A stretch of 64,000 nucleotides of DNA, from contig NC_134903.1 of the NCBI RefSeq assembly GCF_041734735.1, forward strand, positions 3,061,727 through 3,125,726, read 5' to 3'. Both the position numbers and the translations under genes were made by a program. Positions 14,757 to 27,600 of the stretch are shown here, one piece after another (the first letter of the stretch is position 1; each line of letters starts with the position of its first letter). Source of the DNA: Babylonia areolata. Taxonomy: Eukaryota > Mollusca > Gastropoda > Neogastropoda > Buccinidae. The notes under the pieces were generated by a model that searched no databases, was not told where the DNA came from, and was given only the letters and a program-made list of their open reading frames with translations.

Positions 14757-15630
14757 GTGACCAGTTTCCTCTTTCCTGCTCTTTGTGCTCTGTGTGTGTG
14801 TGTTTCTGTCTCTAATACTCTGTGTGTGTGCGTGTGTGGAGGAATTTTGTTTAATGTCCCGTCACACATATCAGTGATTGAAGACATTTTGTTAAAGTAT
14901 TTATGAATACATCTGAGTATTATCGGTTAGAAGGGGTGGGAGATGTGGATGTATGGAGGGTTGGGAGAAACTGGGCAAATGAGGGTAAAAATGTGGGTGA
15001 AATTTGGAAGAAAAAAAACAAACAACAACAACAAAACAACTCTAAATACAGTTACAGGAAATTACTTAAAGGACTTCGTAAAAGAGAAGTCGTTAAACTG
15101 ACAAGCGAAACAACTGATAATGAATGCAAAAAGTCAAAAACATCAACGTTCTCAGTCACTTGTGAAGACACACTTTCGTGTACAAAAGGCTTCATCAAAC
15201 TACAGTGAAAAATTATATGCTCAATTGTCAGGTTACTAAATCATATGCACTTGACATTAGAACAATACTTGGTCCGTAATGAATTTGATAATAGTCTGAG
15301 AGCTAAACTCAGTGTGTGTGTGTGTGTGTGTGTGTTTCTCTCTGCCCCCCTCTCCTTCCCTCCCCCTCTCTGTCCCTTCCTTAGTCTTACACAGTTTCTC
15401 TCTTTGTTTCTCTCTCTCTCTGTCTCTCTCTCTCTCTGTCTCTCTCTCTCTCTTGTTGTCTGCAGCCATAGGTCAGTTCTTTCTCTTTCTATCCTGTCTG
15501 TCTCTCTTAAACTCTTGCTCTCTCTGTCTCTATCTCTGAGTCTCTCTTTCTGTCTCTCTCACTCTGTCTGTGTCACACGCTCAGTCTCTTTCTACATCTC
15601 TGTCTGTCTTCCCATCTCTCTTTCATTCTC

Positions 15631-15683
<53 letters not shown>

Positions 15684-18600
15684 TTCTCTTTCTTCTCCCA
15701 ACCTTTCTGTCAACCTTCTGACCACAGACCTGAGGCGCATTTCTTACACACTAGTTTGACGAGGTTCTCACCAGACACAAAGTTCTCACCAGACTCGCTG
15801 GGAAGGTGCTTTTCATTTTTCCACCTTGCTGCAAGAGTGGCAAGGTTCTCATGAGTCAAGGCTAGGAAACTTTCAGAACAACTTTGCCGTGATGTAGGGG
15901 TAAAATCTACTTCATGCCTGGCGTCCATTTCTTTGCGCATGCACTTCTTTCCCTTGCCACTCGCTCTCTTGATGATAGCGTATGAGTGTGCTCACGAATC
16001 AGAAACAGGTCTCAGTTCTCCTCTCCCTTTTGTCTCTCATTTTTTTCTTGTCTTGTCTTCTTCTCTTTCTCTTTTCTCTTTCTGTCTGTCTTCACCTTTC
16101 TGTCTTTGTCTCACTCTCATTGGCTCTCTGTTTCTCTCTGGGTATATCTGTGTATCAGTCTCCATTTTGTGAACTGTGTCTCTTTTTAGTGATGATAAAG
16201 TATTCTTGTGTCTTGTATCTCTTGCTCTCTTCCCCCCCCCCCCCCCCACCCCCTCTCTCTCTCTCTCTCCCATCCTGTCAGCATATCTTCCCATTCTCTT
16301 CCGGTCTTTGTCCAGTGGTCTTCTTGACTGTGTGTGTGTAAAACAACAACAAAAAAACATAAGATTTTGCTTCCTCATTTTCATGCATGCTGATAGGAGG
16401 ATGTATTTTAACATGTGTTTTTGATGTTCTGTACTCAATCTTCCGCATACAGTTTTTGTGTATTTTCGCTATGATGGGTTTGATGTGTGTGTGTGCAGTA
16501 CATATTTTAGCATGTGTGTTTGATGTTCCAAACAAAATCATCCGCATACAATTTTTGTGTATTTTCGCTATGATGGGTTTGATGTGTGTGTGCAGTACAT
16601 ATTTTAGCATGTGTGTTTGATGTTCCAAACAAAATCATCCGCATACAATGTTTTTGTATTTTTACTGTGGTGGGTTTGATGTGTTTGTATATAGCGCATG
16701 TTTTAACATGTGTGTTTGATGTTCTAAACAAAGTCATCCGCATATGATGTTTGTGTATTTTCACTGTGATGGGTTTGATGTGTGTGTGTAGCACATGTTT
16801 TAACATGTGTGTTTGATGTTCCAAGCAGTCATGCCCATAAAATTAAAAAGTTTGTTTATTTTCGCTATGATGGGTTTGATTGTGTGTGTAGCACATGTTT
16901 TAACATGTGTGTTTGATGTTCCAAGCAGTCATGCCCATAAAAAGTTTGTTTATTTTAGCTATGATGGGTTTGATGTGTGTGTGTAGCACATGTTTTAACA
17001 TGTGTGTTTGATGTTCCAAACAAAGTCATGCCCATAAAAAGTTTGTTTATTTTCGCTATGATGGGTGTGATGTGTGTGTGTGTGCAGCACTTTGAGTCAG
17101 AGACAGAAGATCTGAGTGGCCTGGAGTGGAGTCCTGACAGCCGAGTGCTGTGTGTCCGTGACTCCTGTCTCTATGTGAGTTGTTTCCTGACCCGAAATTG
17201 ATAACAATAGTAACAGTAATAATGACAATAATGTTTTATTTTCATATGATCCTATATAATAACAAGCAGAGGCAAGTTCAGTGTGCTTTACAAATCGAAA
17301 ACTGAAATTGAATCGATTAAGCACATAAGATGAATTAGAAACATAATAAAAGGGGTCATAAAAGGGCACTCATCAATATTTTACAAACCACACAAATTAA
17401 CATAATCAGTGCAACACTCTTGCACACATACACAAGGACCTGAGTAAAACGCTAAGAGAGGGATAATGTGTGTGTGTGTGTGTGTCTGTGTGTGTGATTT
17501 TAGATGATTTATTTAGATAGGCCATAGCCCCAGTAGGCCATATCCCATATTGAAGGGTTGTAAACTGTGTACAATAATCATTCAACCATTATGTATGATG
17601 AAAGGCTCACACTATCTGACTTTTCTGAGTAGATATGAACATGATAAATTGATAGTCACGTAACATCTCTTTCCTGTTTGAAAGGTTGTTATGTCTGTGA
17701 GAGAGAATGGGTGAGTGTGAGTGTTCTGTTCATCAATTTCTTGTCTTTTCATTTAGTGTGATATGACTGGGGGAGGTGGGGGGTGTTGGAAGTTGGAAGT
17801 GTACTGAACTGGATGTGGGAAAAGTGGCTTGACTTTATATCATAGTGTGTGTACGTGTGTGTGTGTGTGTGTGTGTGTGCGTGTGTGTGATGATTTCTTA
17901 ATGCTTTAATATTTTTCCATTTGATATGAATGTCAGAAGAAAAGCAAAATATGTTAGTGAATCAGAATTTCAACACAGTGTTTTGAAAATATGTGTGTGT
18001 ACGTGAGAGAGAGAGAGAGACATAATGTTTTAGTTGTACTGAAATTACTAAAGATTACAACCTTACTTGGTTGTTGTTTAAGTCCAACACCTTGAAGGTT
18101 TTTTGTTAAAAATTTGTTTTTTCAATGTCAAGGAATAGAATAGAGCTATCAGAAAACATGTACCTGCATTTGCAATGTACTAAGGGAGGCTACTAGCCAT
18201 AGCTATTTTCAGTTCCTTCACTTGGAGAGAGTATTGTTTTGCACAGTACAGGATATAGACCCCTGCTGGAGTGTGCACCAGTGGGTCGCGGTAAATATGC
18301 ATGATTAAAAGTAATCATAGGGAAAAGAATTTCTTTTTAACATGTTTGTGAATTTGACCGACAAATTCTCAGTTTTGTGAAATTCTGCCTGTGGACTGCA
18401 ATGCAGTGCATATTCAGGTTGTTGCTGGAGTGTCAGGGGAGAAGGTACTTTCAGAACTTTCTGTGATTGCAGTGTTAATTTGTTCCAAATTATGGCAAAG
18501 CAAGGATTTTGTTGTGGAATGCCACAGTCAAAATTGCTCAGTCCAAGGGCAGCAACTCAGCAGATTTTGCTTGGTTAGAAATGTGTTAGTGCCATCAGTG

Positions 18601-21600
18601 TCTCATGTTTGTGGTCAGTATGATGGTTTCAGTTCAAGATAGTGACGTACTCTGTGTGGTGGTTTCAGTACAAGATAGTGACGTACTGTGTGGTGGTTTC
18701 AGTACAAGATAGTGACGTACTGTGTGGTGGTTTCAGTACAAGATAGTGACGTTCTGTGTGGTGGTTTCAGTACAAGATAGTGATGTACTGTGTGGTGGTT
18801 TCAGTACAAGATAGTGACGTACTGTGTGTGGTGGTTTCAGTACAAGATAGTGACGTACTGTGTGGTGGTTTCAGTACAAGATAGTGACGTACTGTGTGGT
18901 GGTTTCAGTACAAGATAGTGATGTACTCTGTGTGGTGGTTTCAGTACAAGATAGTGACGTACTGTGTGGTGGTTTCAGTACAAGATAGTGACGTACTGTG
19001 TGGTGGTTTCAGTACAAGATAGTGATGTACTCTGTGTGTTGGTTTCAGTACAAGATAGTGATGTACTGTGTGGTGGTTTCAGAACAAGATAGTGACGTAC
19101 TGTGTGTGGTGGTTTCAGTACAAGATAGTGATGTACTCTGTGTGTTGGTTTCAGTACAAGATAGTGACGTACTCTGTGTGGTGGTTTCAGTACAAGATAG
19201 TGATGTACTCTTTGTGGTGGTTTCAGAACAAGATAGTGATGTACTGTGTGGTGGTTTCAGAACAAGATAGTGACGTACTGTGTGTTGGTTTCAGTACAAG
19301 ATAGTGATGTACTGTGTGGTGGTTTCAGAACAAGATAGTGACGTACTGTGTGTGGTGGTTTCAGTACAAGATAGTGACGTACTGTGTGTGGTGGTTTCAG
19401 TACAAGATAGTGACGTACTGTGTGTGGTGGTTTCAGTACAAGATAGTGATGTACTGTGTGGTGGTTTCAGTACAAGATAGTGATGTACTCTGTGTGGTGG
19501 TTTCAGTACAATATAGTGATGTACTGTGTGTTGTGGTTTCAGTACAAGATAGTGACATACTGTATAGTGACGTACTGTGTGTGGTGGTTTCAGTACAAGA
19601 TAGTGACGTACTGTGTGGTGGTTTCAGAACAAGATAGTGACGTACTGTGTGGTGGTTTCAGAACAAGATAGTGACGTACTGTGTGTTGGTTTCAGTACAG
19701 GATAGTGATGTACTGTGTGGTGGTTTCAGTACAAGATAGTGACGTACTCTGTGTGGTGGTTTCAGTACAAGATAGTGATGTACTCTGTGTGGTGGTTTCA
19801 GTACAAGATAGTGACGTACTCTGTGTGGTGGTTTCAGTACAAGATAGTGACGTACTCTGTGTGGTGGTTTCAGTACAAGATAGTGACGTACTCTGTGTGG
19901 TGGTTTCAGTACAGGATAGTGATGTACTGTGTGGTGGTTTCAGTACAAGATAGTGACGTACTGTGTGGTGGTTTCAGTACAAGATAGTGACGTACTCTGT
20001 GTGGTGGTTTCAGTACAAGATAGTGACGTACTCTGTGTGTTGGTTTCAGTACAAGATAGTGATGTACTGTGTGGTGGTTTCAGAACAAGATAGTGATGTA
20101 CTGTGTGGTGGTTTCAGTACAAGATAGTGACATACTGTATAGTGACGTACTGTGTGGTGGTTTCAGTACAAGATAGTGATGTACTGTGTGGTGGTTTCAG
20201 TACAAGATAGTGATGTACTGTGTGGTGGTTTCAGTACAAGATAGTGATGTATCTGTTTGGTGGTTTCAGTACAAGATAGTGATGTATCTGTTTGGTGGTT
20301 TCAGTACAAGATAGTGACGTACTGTGTGTGGTGGTTTCAGTACAAGATAGTGACGTACTGTGTGGTGGTTTCAGTACAAGATAGTGACGTACTGTGTGGT
20401 GGTTTCAGTACAAGATAGTGATGTACTCTGTGTGGTGGTTTCAGTACAAGATAGTGACGTACTGTGTGTGGTGGTTTCAGTACAAGATAGTGATGTACTG
20501 TGTGTGGTGGTTTCAGTACAAGATAGTGATGTACGCACTGGATGGACGGATGCTGGGGTCGTACTCAGCCTATGACTCTGCCCTGGGTGTCAAGACTGTC
20601 GCCTGGTCGCCCTCCTCTCAGCTCCTCCTCATCGGCAGTTTTGATGAAAAGGTGAGGGGGGGTCCCTATTTTGTCGTCTTCTCCTCCTCCTGCTCCTGCC
20701 CTTGTCAGCAGCAGTTTCTACATTCACTTGTATGCATGAGTGGGCTTGGAAGAATCAGAGGAAAAGAACCTTGGTAAATGTCCACATCAAAAAGTCTGCT
20801 TCAGGTGTATGAATACAAACTGTGTTCATGAAGCGACTTGCACGTATGAATTGTTTAGTTTATGAACTAGCGTATTTTGCCCAGGCCCACACATCAAACC
20901 CATGATGGATGCCAGTTACACTGAAGTTGTGTGTATTCTTCTTCTACATTCGTCGGCTGTAACTCCCACTTTCACTCATGTATGAGACGGGCGCAATAGC
21001 TGAATGGTTAAAGCGTTGGACTTTCAATCTGAGGGTCGGGGGTTCGAATCACGGTGACGGCGCCTGGTGGGTAAAGGGTGGAGATTTTTACGATCTCCCA
21101 GATCAACATATGTGCAGACCTGCCAGTGCCTGAACCCCCTTCGTGTGTATACGCAAGCAGAAGATCAAATACGCACGTTAAAGATCCTGTAATCCATGTC
21201 AGCGTTCAGTGGGTTATGGAAACAAGAACACACCCAGCATGCACACCCCCGAAAGCGGAGTATGGCTGCCTACATGGCGGGTAAAAACGGTCATACACGT
21301 AAAAGCCCACTCGCGTATATACGAGTGAACGTGGGAGTTGCAGCCCACGAACAGAAGAAGGAGAAGAAGAAGACTCATGTATGAGTGGGCTTTTACTTGT
21401 ATGACCACTTTTAGAATAGAATAGAATAGAGTATGTCTTTATTACCAAGTGTACCGGGGTCACAAGGAATTTACCCTGCCATGTAGCCACCCATACTCTG
21501 TTTTCAGGGGTGTTCACATTGAGTATGTTCTTGCTTTCATAACCCACCAAATGCTGACACGGATAAGAGGATCTTTAACGTGTGTATTTGGATCTTGTGC

Positions 21601-24600
21601 ATGTGTATACACATGAAGAGGTTTCAGGCTCTAGTGAGTCTGCGCATATGTTGAGCTGAGAGATGAGAGAAGTGTCCACCCTTCATCCACCTGGTGCACT
21701 GAAACCAGGGACCAAACTGGGGACACTAGGACAAGAATCCAGGATTCTAACCATTGGGCCACCCCACGTGTTGTATGTTTGTTGTCAGTGTTTAGCATGG
21801 GTGAGATGAGAGGTCTGAAGAGATGAATCAGTAAAAAAAAAATGTTTTTTTAAATCAGTTTGCAAACATGAATTTACTTTGACATCTAAGGGTATTCGTC
21901 AGTTTAGGTCTCTGTGGCATTTTCAGTGAAAGTGTACATCTGTCTTTCTCTTTGTGTGTGAATGTATCTTACTCTGTCTTTTGCTCACATGTTTATGCAC
22001 ATACGTACTTGAACACACATGAGCCCCCTTCCACACACACACACACGCATGCACACTTGCACATGCACACACTCACACAACCCACACATACTGTTGTTGA
22101 CAACAGTGTTTGTGGTATGTGTGTGTGTGTGTGGACAGATCAGAATTCTGTGTCACATCTCGTGGGAAAAGATCTTAACCTTAACCCACCCCAACACACA
22201 CACATGCTGACACGCTCTCTCTCTCTCTTTCTCTCTGTCTCTCTGTCTCTCTCTCTCTCTCTCTCTCCCTCTCCCTCTCTCTCTCACTCACATACTGTCA
22301 TCATTAACACATTGTCTGTGTGTGGACAGATCAGAATTCTGGGTCACGTCACATGGAAAAAGATCTTTACCTTCACCCACCCCAACCCTGCTCAGGGCAA
22401 TAACCTGGTGAGTGACTGCTGTGTGTGTGTGTGGTGCATTTGTGTGTATGTGTGTGCATGCAAGCACACACACATACATGTGTATGGGTATCTATAAATG
22501 TGTGTGTGTGTGCCTGCGAGCACAAACATGCATGTCTGTGTGTGTGATGTGCGTTTGTGTGTGTGGTATGTGAGTGTGTTTGAGGTGTGTGTTTATGTCT
22601 GTGTGGTGTCTGCCCATGTCTGTGCGTGTGCTATGTCTGTGTGCATGTGTGTATGGTGTGTGTTCCATGTCAGTGCGTGTGTGGTGTCTGTGTGCGTATG
22701 TGAACGGTGTGTGTCTGTGTGGTTTGTGTGTGTGGTGTGTGTCTAGGTGTAAAGGCAGTGTATGATGTGTAAATGTGGTGAATGTAAATGTGCTGTGTAA
22801 TAATGATGCATAAAAGCAGTGAAATAATGTGTAAAAGGCAGTGATGATGATGATGTTTAACTCACTTCAGATGAATAGTTTTCTCCCTTGCTTTTCCCTA
22901 CAGACGACCCATTTGTTAGGGTTAGGAAAAAAATCACAAAAAATACAAAGCATAAAGTAACTGAATGAAACTCACTGTACTTGACCCACTGACCCCTCTC
23001 CTCATGTCGTGTGAACACCCACCCCCCCTTCCTCTTTACTGCTCTCAGAAGCTGAGTCACTATCAGTACCTTCTTGCTGGTAGCTTTCTTCACTGCAAAT
23101 ACTTGATTCAGCGTCTTCATCATCCTTGTCAATGTCGAAACTTTCAGTTTGAAGCATTTGAATCACTTCAGCAGCGGTAAAAGCAGCTGTTGTGATCTAG
23201 TTTGCTCCAAAAATTTCCACTAGTATTGCCTGCGACGCCATTTTCGATACATATGCAGAGTAGCTTGTCGTGTAGGGTCCTGAACTCGCTGGCTCGCTGT
23301 GGAGTGTGTTGTTACTGAATCTCATGAAGAAACTTTTCATTTGACCCTTGATACGTTCACAATGTTCGGTGTAGCTGCAATTGTTATGCTACCCCATGAA
23401 GAAAATGTGGGAAAATTTTTAATTGTCAAAACCACTATAGCGTTCCATCGTCCGGAACGCTACCTTTCGTCAGGAACGGTATAGCGTTCCATTGTCTGGA
23501 GTGAGTTAAAGGCACTGTAATAAAGATGGTTAAAAGTAGTGAAATGATGTGCAAAGGTGATGTCTTGATGATATATAAAAGCATTGAATCATGTGTGCAA
23601 AAGCAGTGAAAGAATGATGTATTTAACCCTCAAAGTGCTGGATATGATAAAACATACATACAGAAATCATGCCTAAAACAAAGGGATAGTTTGCCTCCGC
23701 TACCTGTGCTCTGATTTGGGGCATTTGTATGCTTACCAGTAAAAATAAATAGGTAAACCTATACATATTTGGAAAGTAGAGTGAATGAAGAATCAGATAA
23801 AAGTAAGAAAAAGGCTGTACCTTGTATGTAGCTGGAGATATTCCACAGGATATAATCAACAAATTTTGCACACTGTTTATAGGTATTTTCACATCTTTTA
23901 CAGAGTCAAAATCTCAAAATTGGCATTAAACTGTACAAAAAATGTTCTGGCTGCAGAATCACGATATGAATATAACTGAAACAATGAAATTATAAGCATT
24001 GTATTATTTGTTTGAGACATTTCCTGAGCTTTGTCAACTTCAGTGTCACTCATTGTTTACAAAAAATATGAAGATATGGACTTGTAAACTCGGTCAAAGT
24101 TTATGCAAACACAAATAGGGAGACAGTAACACCAGAACGAGGCAGTTTTACGAAGGCTGCCGAGTATAGCTGTTCGATGTCGGACCTTATGCAAACAGAG
24201 CCACGATTGTGGCCCATCACACTTCACAGGGAAAGCCACGATCGTGGCTCATCGCGTTCTCCAGGTTAAAGGCAGTGTCATATTTTGTAAATGCAGTACA
24301 ATTATGTGGAAAGGTGGTGTAATGTGTAAAGGCAGTGTAATGATTGTAAAGGTGGTGTAATGATGTGTAAAGATGGTGCAATGATGATGTGTAAAGGCAG
24401 AGTGATGATGATAATTGTAGAGTCGATATTTTGATGAAAGAGAAAGATGCAGTCATGATGTGGAAAGGTAATGTAATGATGATGAGTAAAGGTAGCATCA
24501 TGATAATGTGTAAAAGCAATAGGATGGTGATGTGTAAAGCCGGCGTAATGATAACTGAGGCAGTGTTTTGATTAAGAGTAAAGATGCAATCATGATGTGT

Positions 24601-27600
24601 AAAGGTGGTGTAATGATGATGTGGAAAGGTGATGTAATGATGATGTGTTAAGATCACGTCAAGATGATTATAAAAGCTGTATCATAATGATGTGTAAAGG
24701 TGGTGTAATGATGATGTGTAAAAGCTGTATCATAATGATGTGTAAAGGTGATGTAATGATGGTGTGTAAAGGTGATGTAATGATGATGTGTAAAAGCTGT
24801 ATCATGATGATGTGTAAAGGTGATGTAATGATGATGTGTAAAAGCTGTATCATGATGATGTGTAAAGGTGATGTAATGATGATCTGTAAAGATGATGTAA
24901 TGATGATGTGGAAAAGCTGTATCATAATGATGTGTAAAGGTGATGTAATGATGATGTGTAACGGTGATGTAATGATGATGTGTAAAGGCCGCGTCATGAT
25001 GATGTGTAAAGGTGGTGTATCGTGAGGTGACCCACAGCACCAAATCCAAGCCAGAACCACCCCCTGCCTCCTCCCTCTTCACTGGCCAAAGTAGATGTAA
25101 GTCTTTTGTGGGTTTTTTTTAGAACAGAATAGAATATGTCCTTATTACCAAGTTGCACAAGGTATGTACAATGCGGGCATGTGCAATGTCTTCTTTGAGT
25201 ACATTACCTCCCTTCTGTGTGTGAATGTAGCACCCTCTTTCTGATCCAGTGTTCACCAGCGACCATTGTTCAGGTTCCTGTTTCAGCATGATTATGCGTC
25301 ATAGGAAACGGCGTTTTGATTTTCCTCACTCCACCCAGGCATGGATGGGTACTGAACTTCAGTCAGGCAAGGTTAAAATGATAGGGAGGCAGGGATCAGG
25401 TTCGACATCGGTCATCGGTCATTGACGCATTTAATTTTGAAATGACCTATTGTTTTTCAAGTTGCCAGGTCACATGACTTATTGTTTTTATGACCAGTCG
25501 GTCAACCAAAGTAACCATCTCTCTCTCTCTCTCTCTCTTTAACGATCGTGGTCGCTTTGTCGTCTGCTCCTACAGGAAATGACTATAAACTGGTTTATTA
25601 AAATACGGATCCGTGACGAAACGAAATCCGAAACGAATCTTTATCGCTGCCTTTCGCGAGCTTCGGCGAGAAGAATTGGCGTTCCAACTTTTGCATTAAC
25701 CGAGTGCAGTTCTGGGAAAACTGAAAGTAGGCTGCAAAACCAAGGGTTGTTCTTGCGTCATCTTCCCGCAAGGCATAATCGCCTGACAGCAGTAAATGAG
25801 CCAGTCGTATATGTTTTCTAGTCAACGCAGAAGGCCAGAACATTGCATTTTCTTGTCAGAAATCAATGACATTCTTAACTTCTTTTTTTTTCTAGTCAAT
25901 GAATGACCAGAATGGCCAATGTATTACATTTCCCTTTCATTTGTGCATTATTAAAGTTTGAAAAAGCCCGGGACGGGTGATATTTGACCTGTTGATTTTC
26001 AAAATGACCTATTGATTTTATGTTCTTCCGGTCATATGACCTATTGTCTGTTGAACCCAACCTGATCTCTGGGAGGAGAGGATCGGGCCCCATCTTCCTG
26101 TGCTGAGCTATAGATTCAGTGGATATGAATTCACTGCCTCAATGGCCCCTTTAACCATAACAATAGACCGTATTTTTGTATGCTGTGTTGACACAAGCTT
26201 GTAGCTGGGCCGACAGCAAAGTGAGAGCTATTTGATCAATGGCTTCTCCACTGTATTAAGGATTCATTTGCAGTTCAGTCTTTTTGTGAAGGACTATGAC
26301 CCTCAAACTTAAGAGGCAAGATTGCATTGACTCTTAGTGCTGCATCCTTTGGGGGCTAGTTGGCCTTTGGGGACCATCCCAGTGTTGACTGTCCAAACCC
26401 TCTTGGCTGAAAGAGTTGGGATATAACTTGGGCAAGACTCCTCACATTCTATCCCAAATAGTCTGGACAGCAGTTGAATGAATGAGTGGTATGGATACTT
26501 ATATAGTGCTTATCCTCAGTTGGAGACCAAGTTCTAAATGCTTTACAAAACCAGGTTCATTTGCACAACATGCTGCCTACCTGGGGAGAGCTGACTGACC
26601 TGTGCCATTGGGCGCTCATCATTTGTTTCCTGTGTCATTCAGTCAGATTTCAGGCACGCACTCATACACACTTGGACAGATATGTAACATTTTTTGTGTA
26701 TAACAGTTTTGTTTATTTACCCTGCCTTGTAGGCAGCCATACTCTGTTTTCAGGGGTGTTGATGCATTACCTCCTCAGCTGTTCTGATGGTCACAGTTGG
26801 ACAAGACTGACTCTCCAACACACTGTATACATGCATGTTGTGTGTGACAGATGAACTCCAGCCGTGCCCGGTGAGCATCCCCACAGAGGACCCCCCCAGC
26901 AGGAAGGCCAACCCCAAGAAGGGGGTCAGCAAGGTGGCTTTCTCTGCCAACAACAAGTACTTCTGCTCTATCAATGGTCAGTGTGTGTGTGTGTGTGAGT
27001 GGTGTACAGGTCGTGTGCTGTGTGTCTGTGTGTAGGATGTGTGTGTGTGTGTGTGTGCTGTGGATCTAGAACTTGTGGCTCCTCGGGGTTGTGTGTACTG
27101 TAAGCCATGTACTTTGATTATGTGGGTATGCTTGCGTATAGCTGGCTGTGTGTACATACAACATGTTAAAGGTGCTGTGTACTGTGTGGTTTGATGTGTG
27201 TGCAGACACATGCAGAAGTTGCTGTGTACTGTGTAGCTTGATAATTTGTGTGTGTTCTTTGTGCAGACAACATGCTGAAAGTGCTGTGTACTGTGTGGTT
27301 TGATAATATGGATATTTTGTGTGCAGACAAAGCAGAAGTTGCTGTGTACTGTGTAGTTTTATAATGTGGGTGTGTTGTGTGTGCAGACAACATGCTGAAG
27401 TTGCTGTGTACTGTGTAGTTTTATAATGTGGGTGTGTTGTGTGTGCAGACAACATGCTGAAGGTGCTGTGTACTGTGTAGTTTGAAAGTGTGTTGTGTGT
27501 GCAGATAACATGCAGAAGGTGCTGTGTACTGTGTAGTTTGAAAGTGTGTTGTGTGTGCAGACAACATGCAGAAGGTGCAGTGTACTGTGTAGTTTGAAAG

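Larger units (their letters stand above)
22745..25011 (+). repeat. ~24-bp minisatellite ending at WRAP73 exon 10 acceptor, interrupted by two MITE-like insertions
   Basis: Units based on GATGATGTGTAAAGGTGGTG with TAATGATG, alternating with GTGTAAAAGCTGTATCATAA. The array is present at 22,745-22,856, 23,510-23,622 and 24,270-25,011. The true junction is GATGTGTAAAG followed by GTGGTGTAT, so each GTGTAAAG-GTGGTGTA unit copies the intron end, the AG and eight exon bases. The acceptor has no pyrimidine tract. The last full unit before the exon would read A-A-S-stop if spliced. Confidence 0.9.

Noticed and set aside
22141-22209. Upstream exon 9 copy as a working alternative exon
   Set aside because: It has the acceptor and an open frame but no donor before the CA repeats and stop, and diverges at conserved residues.
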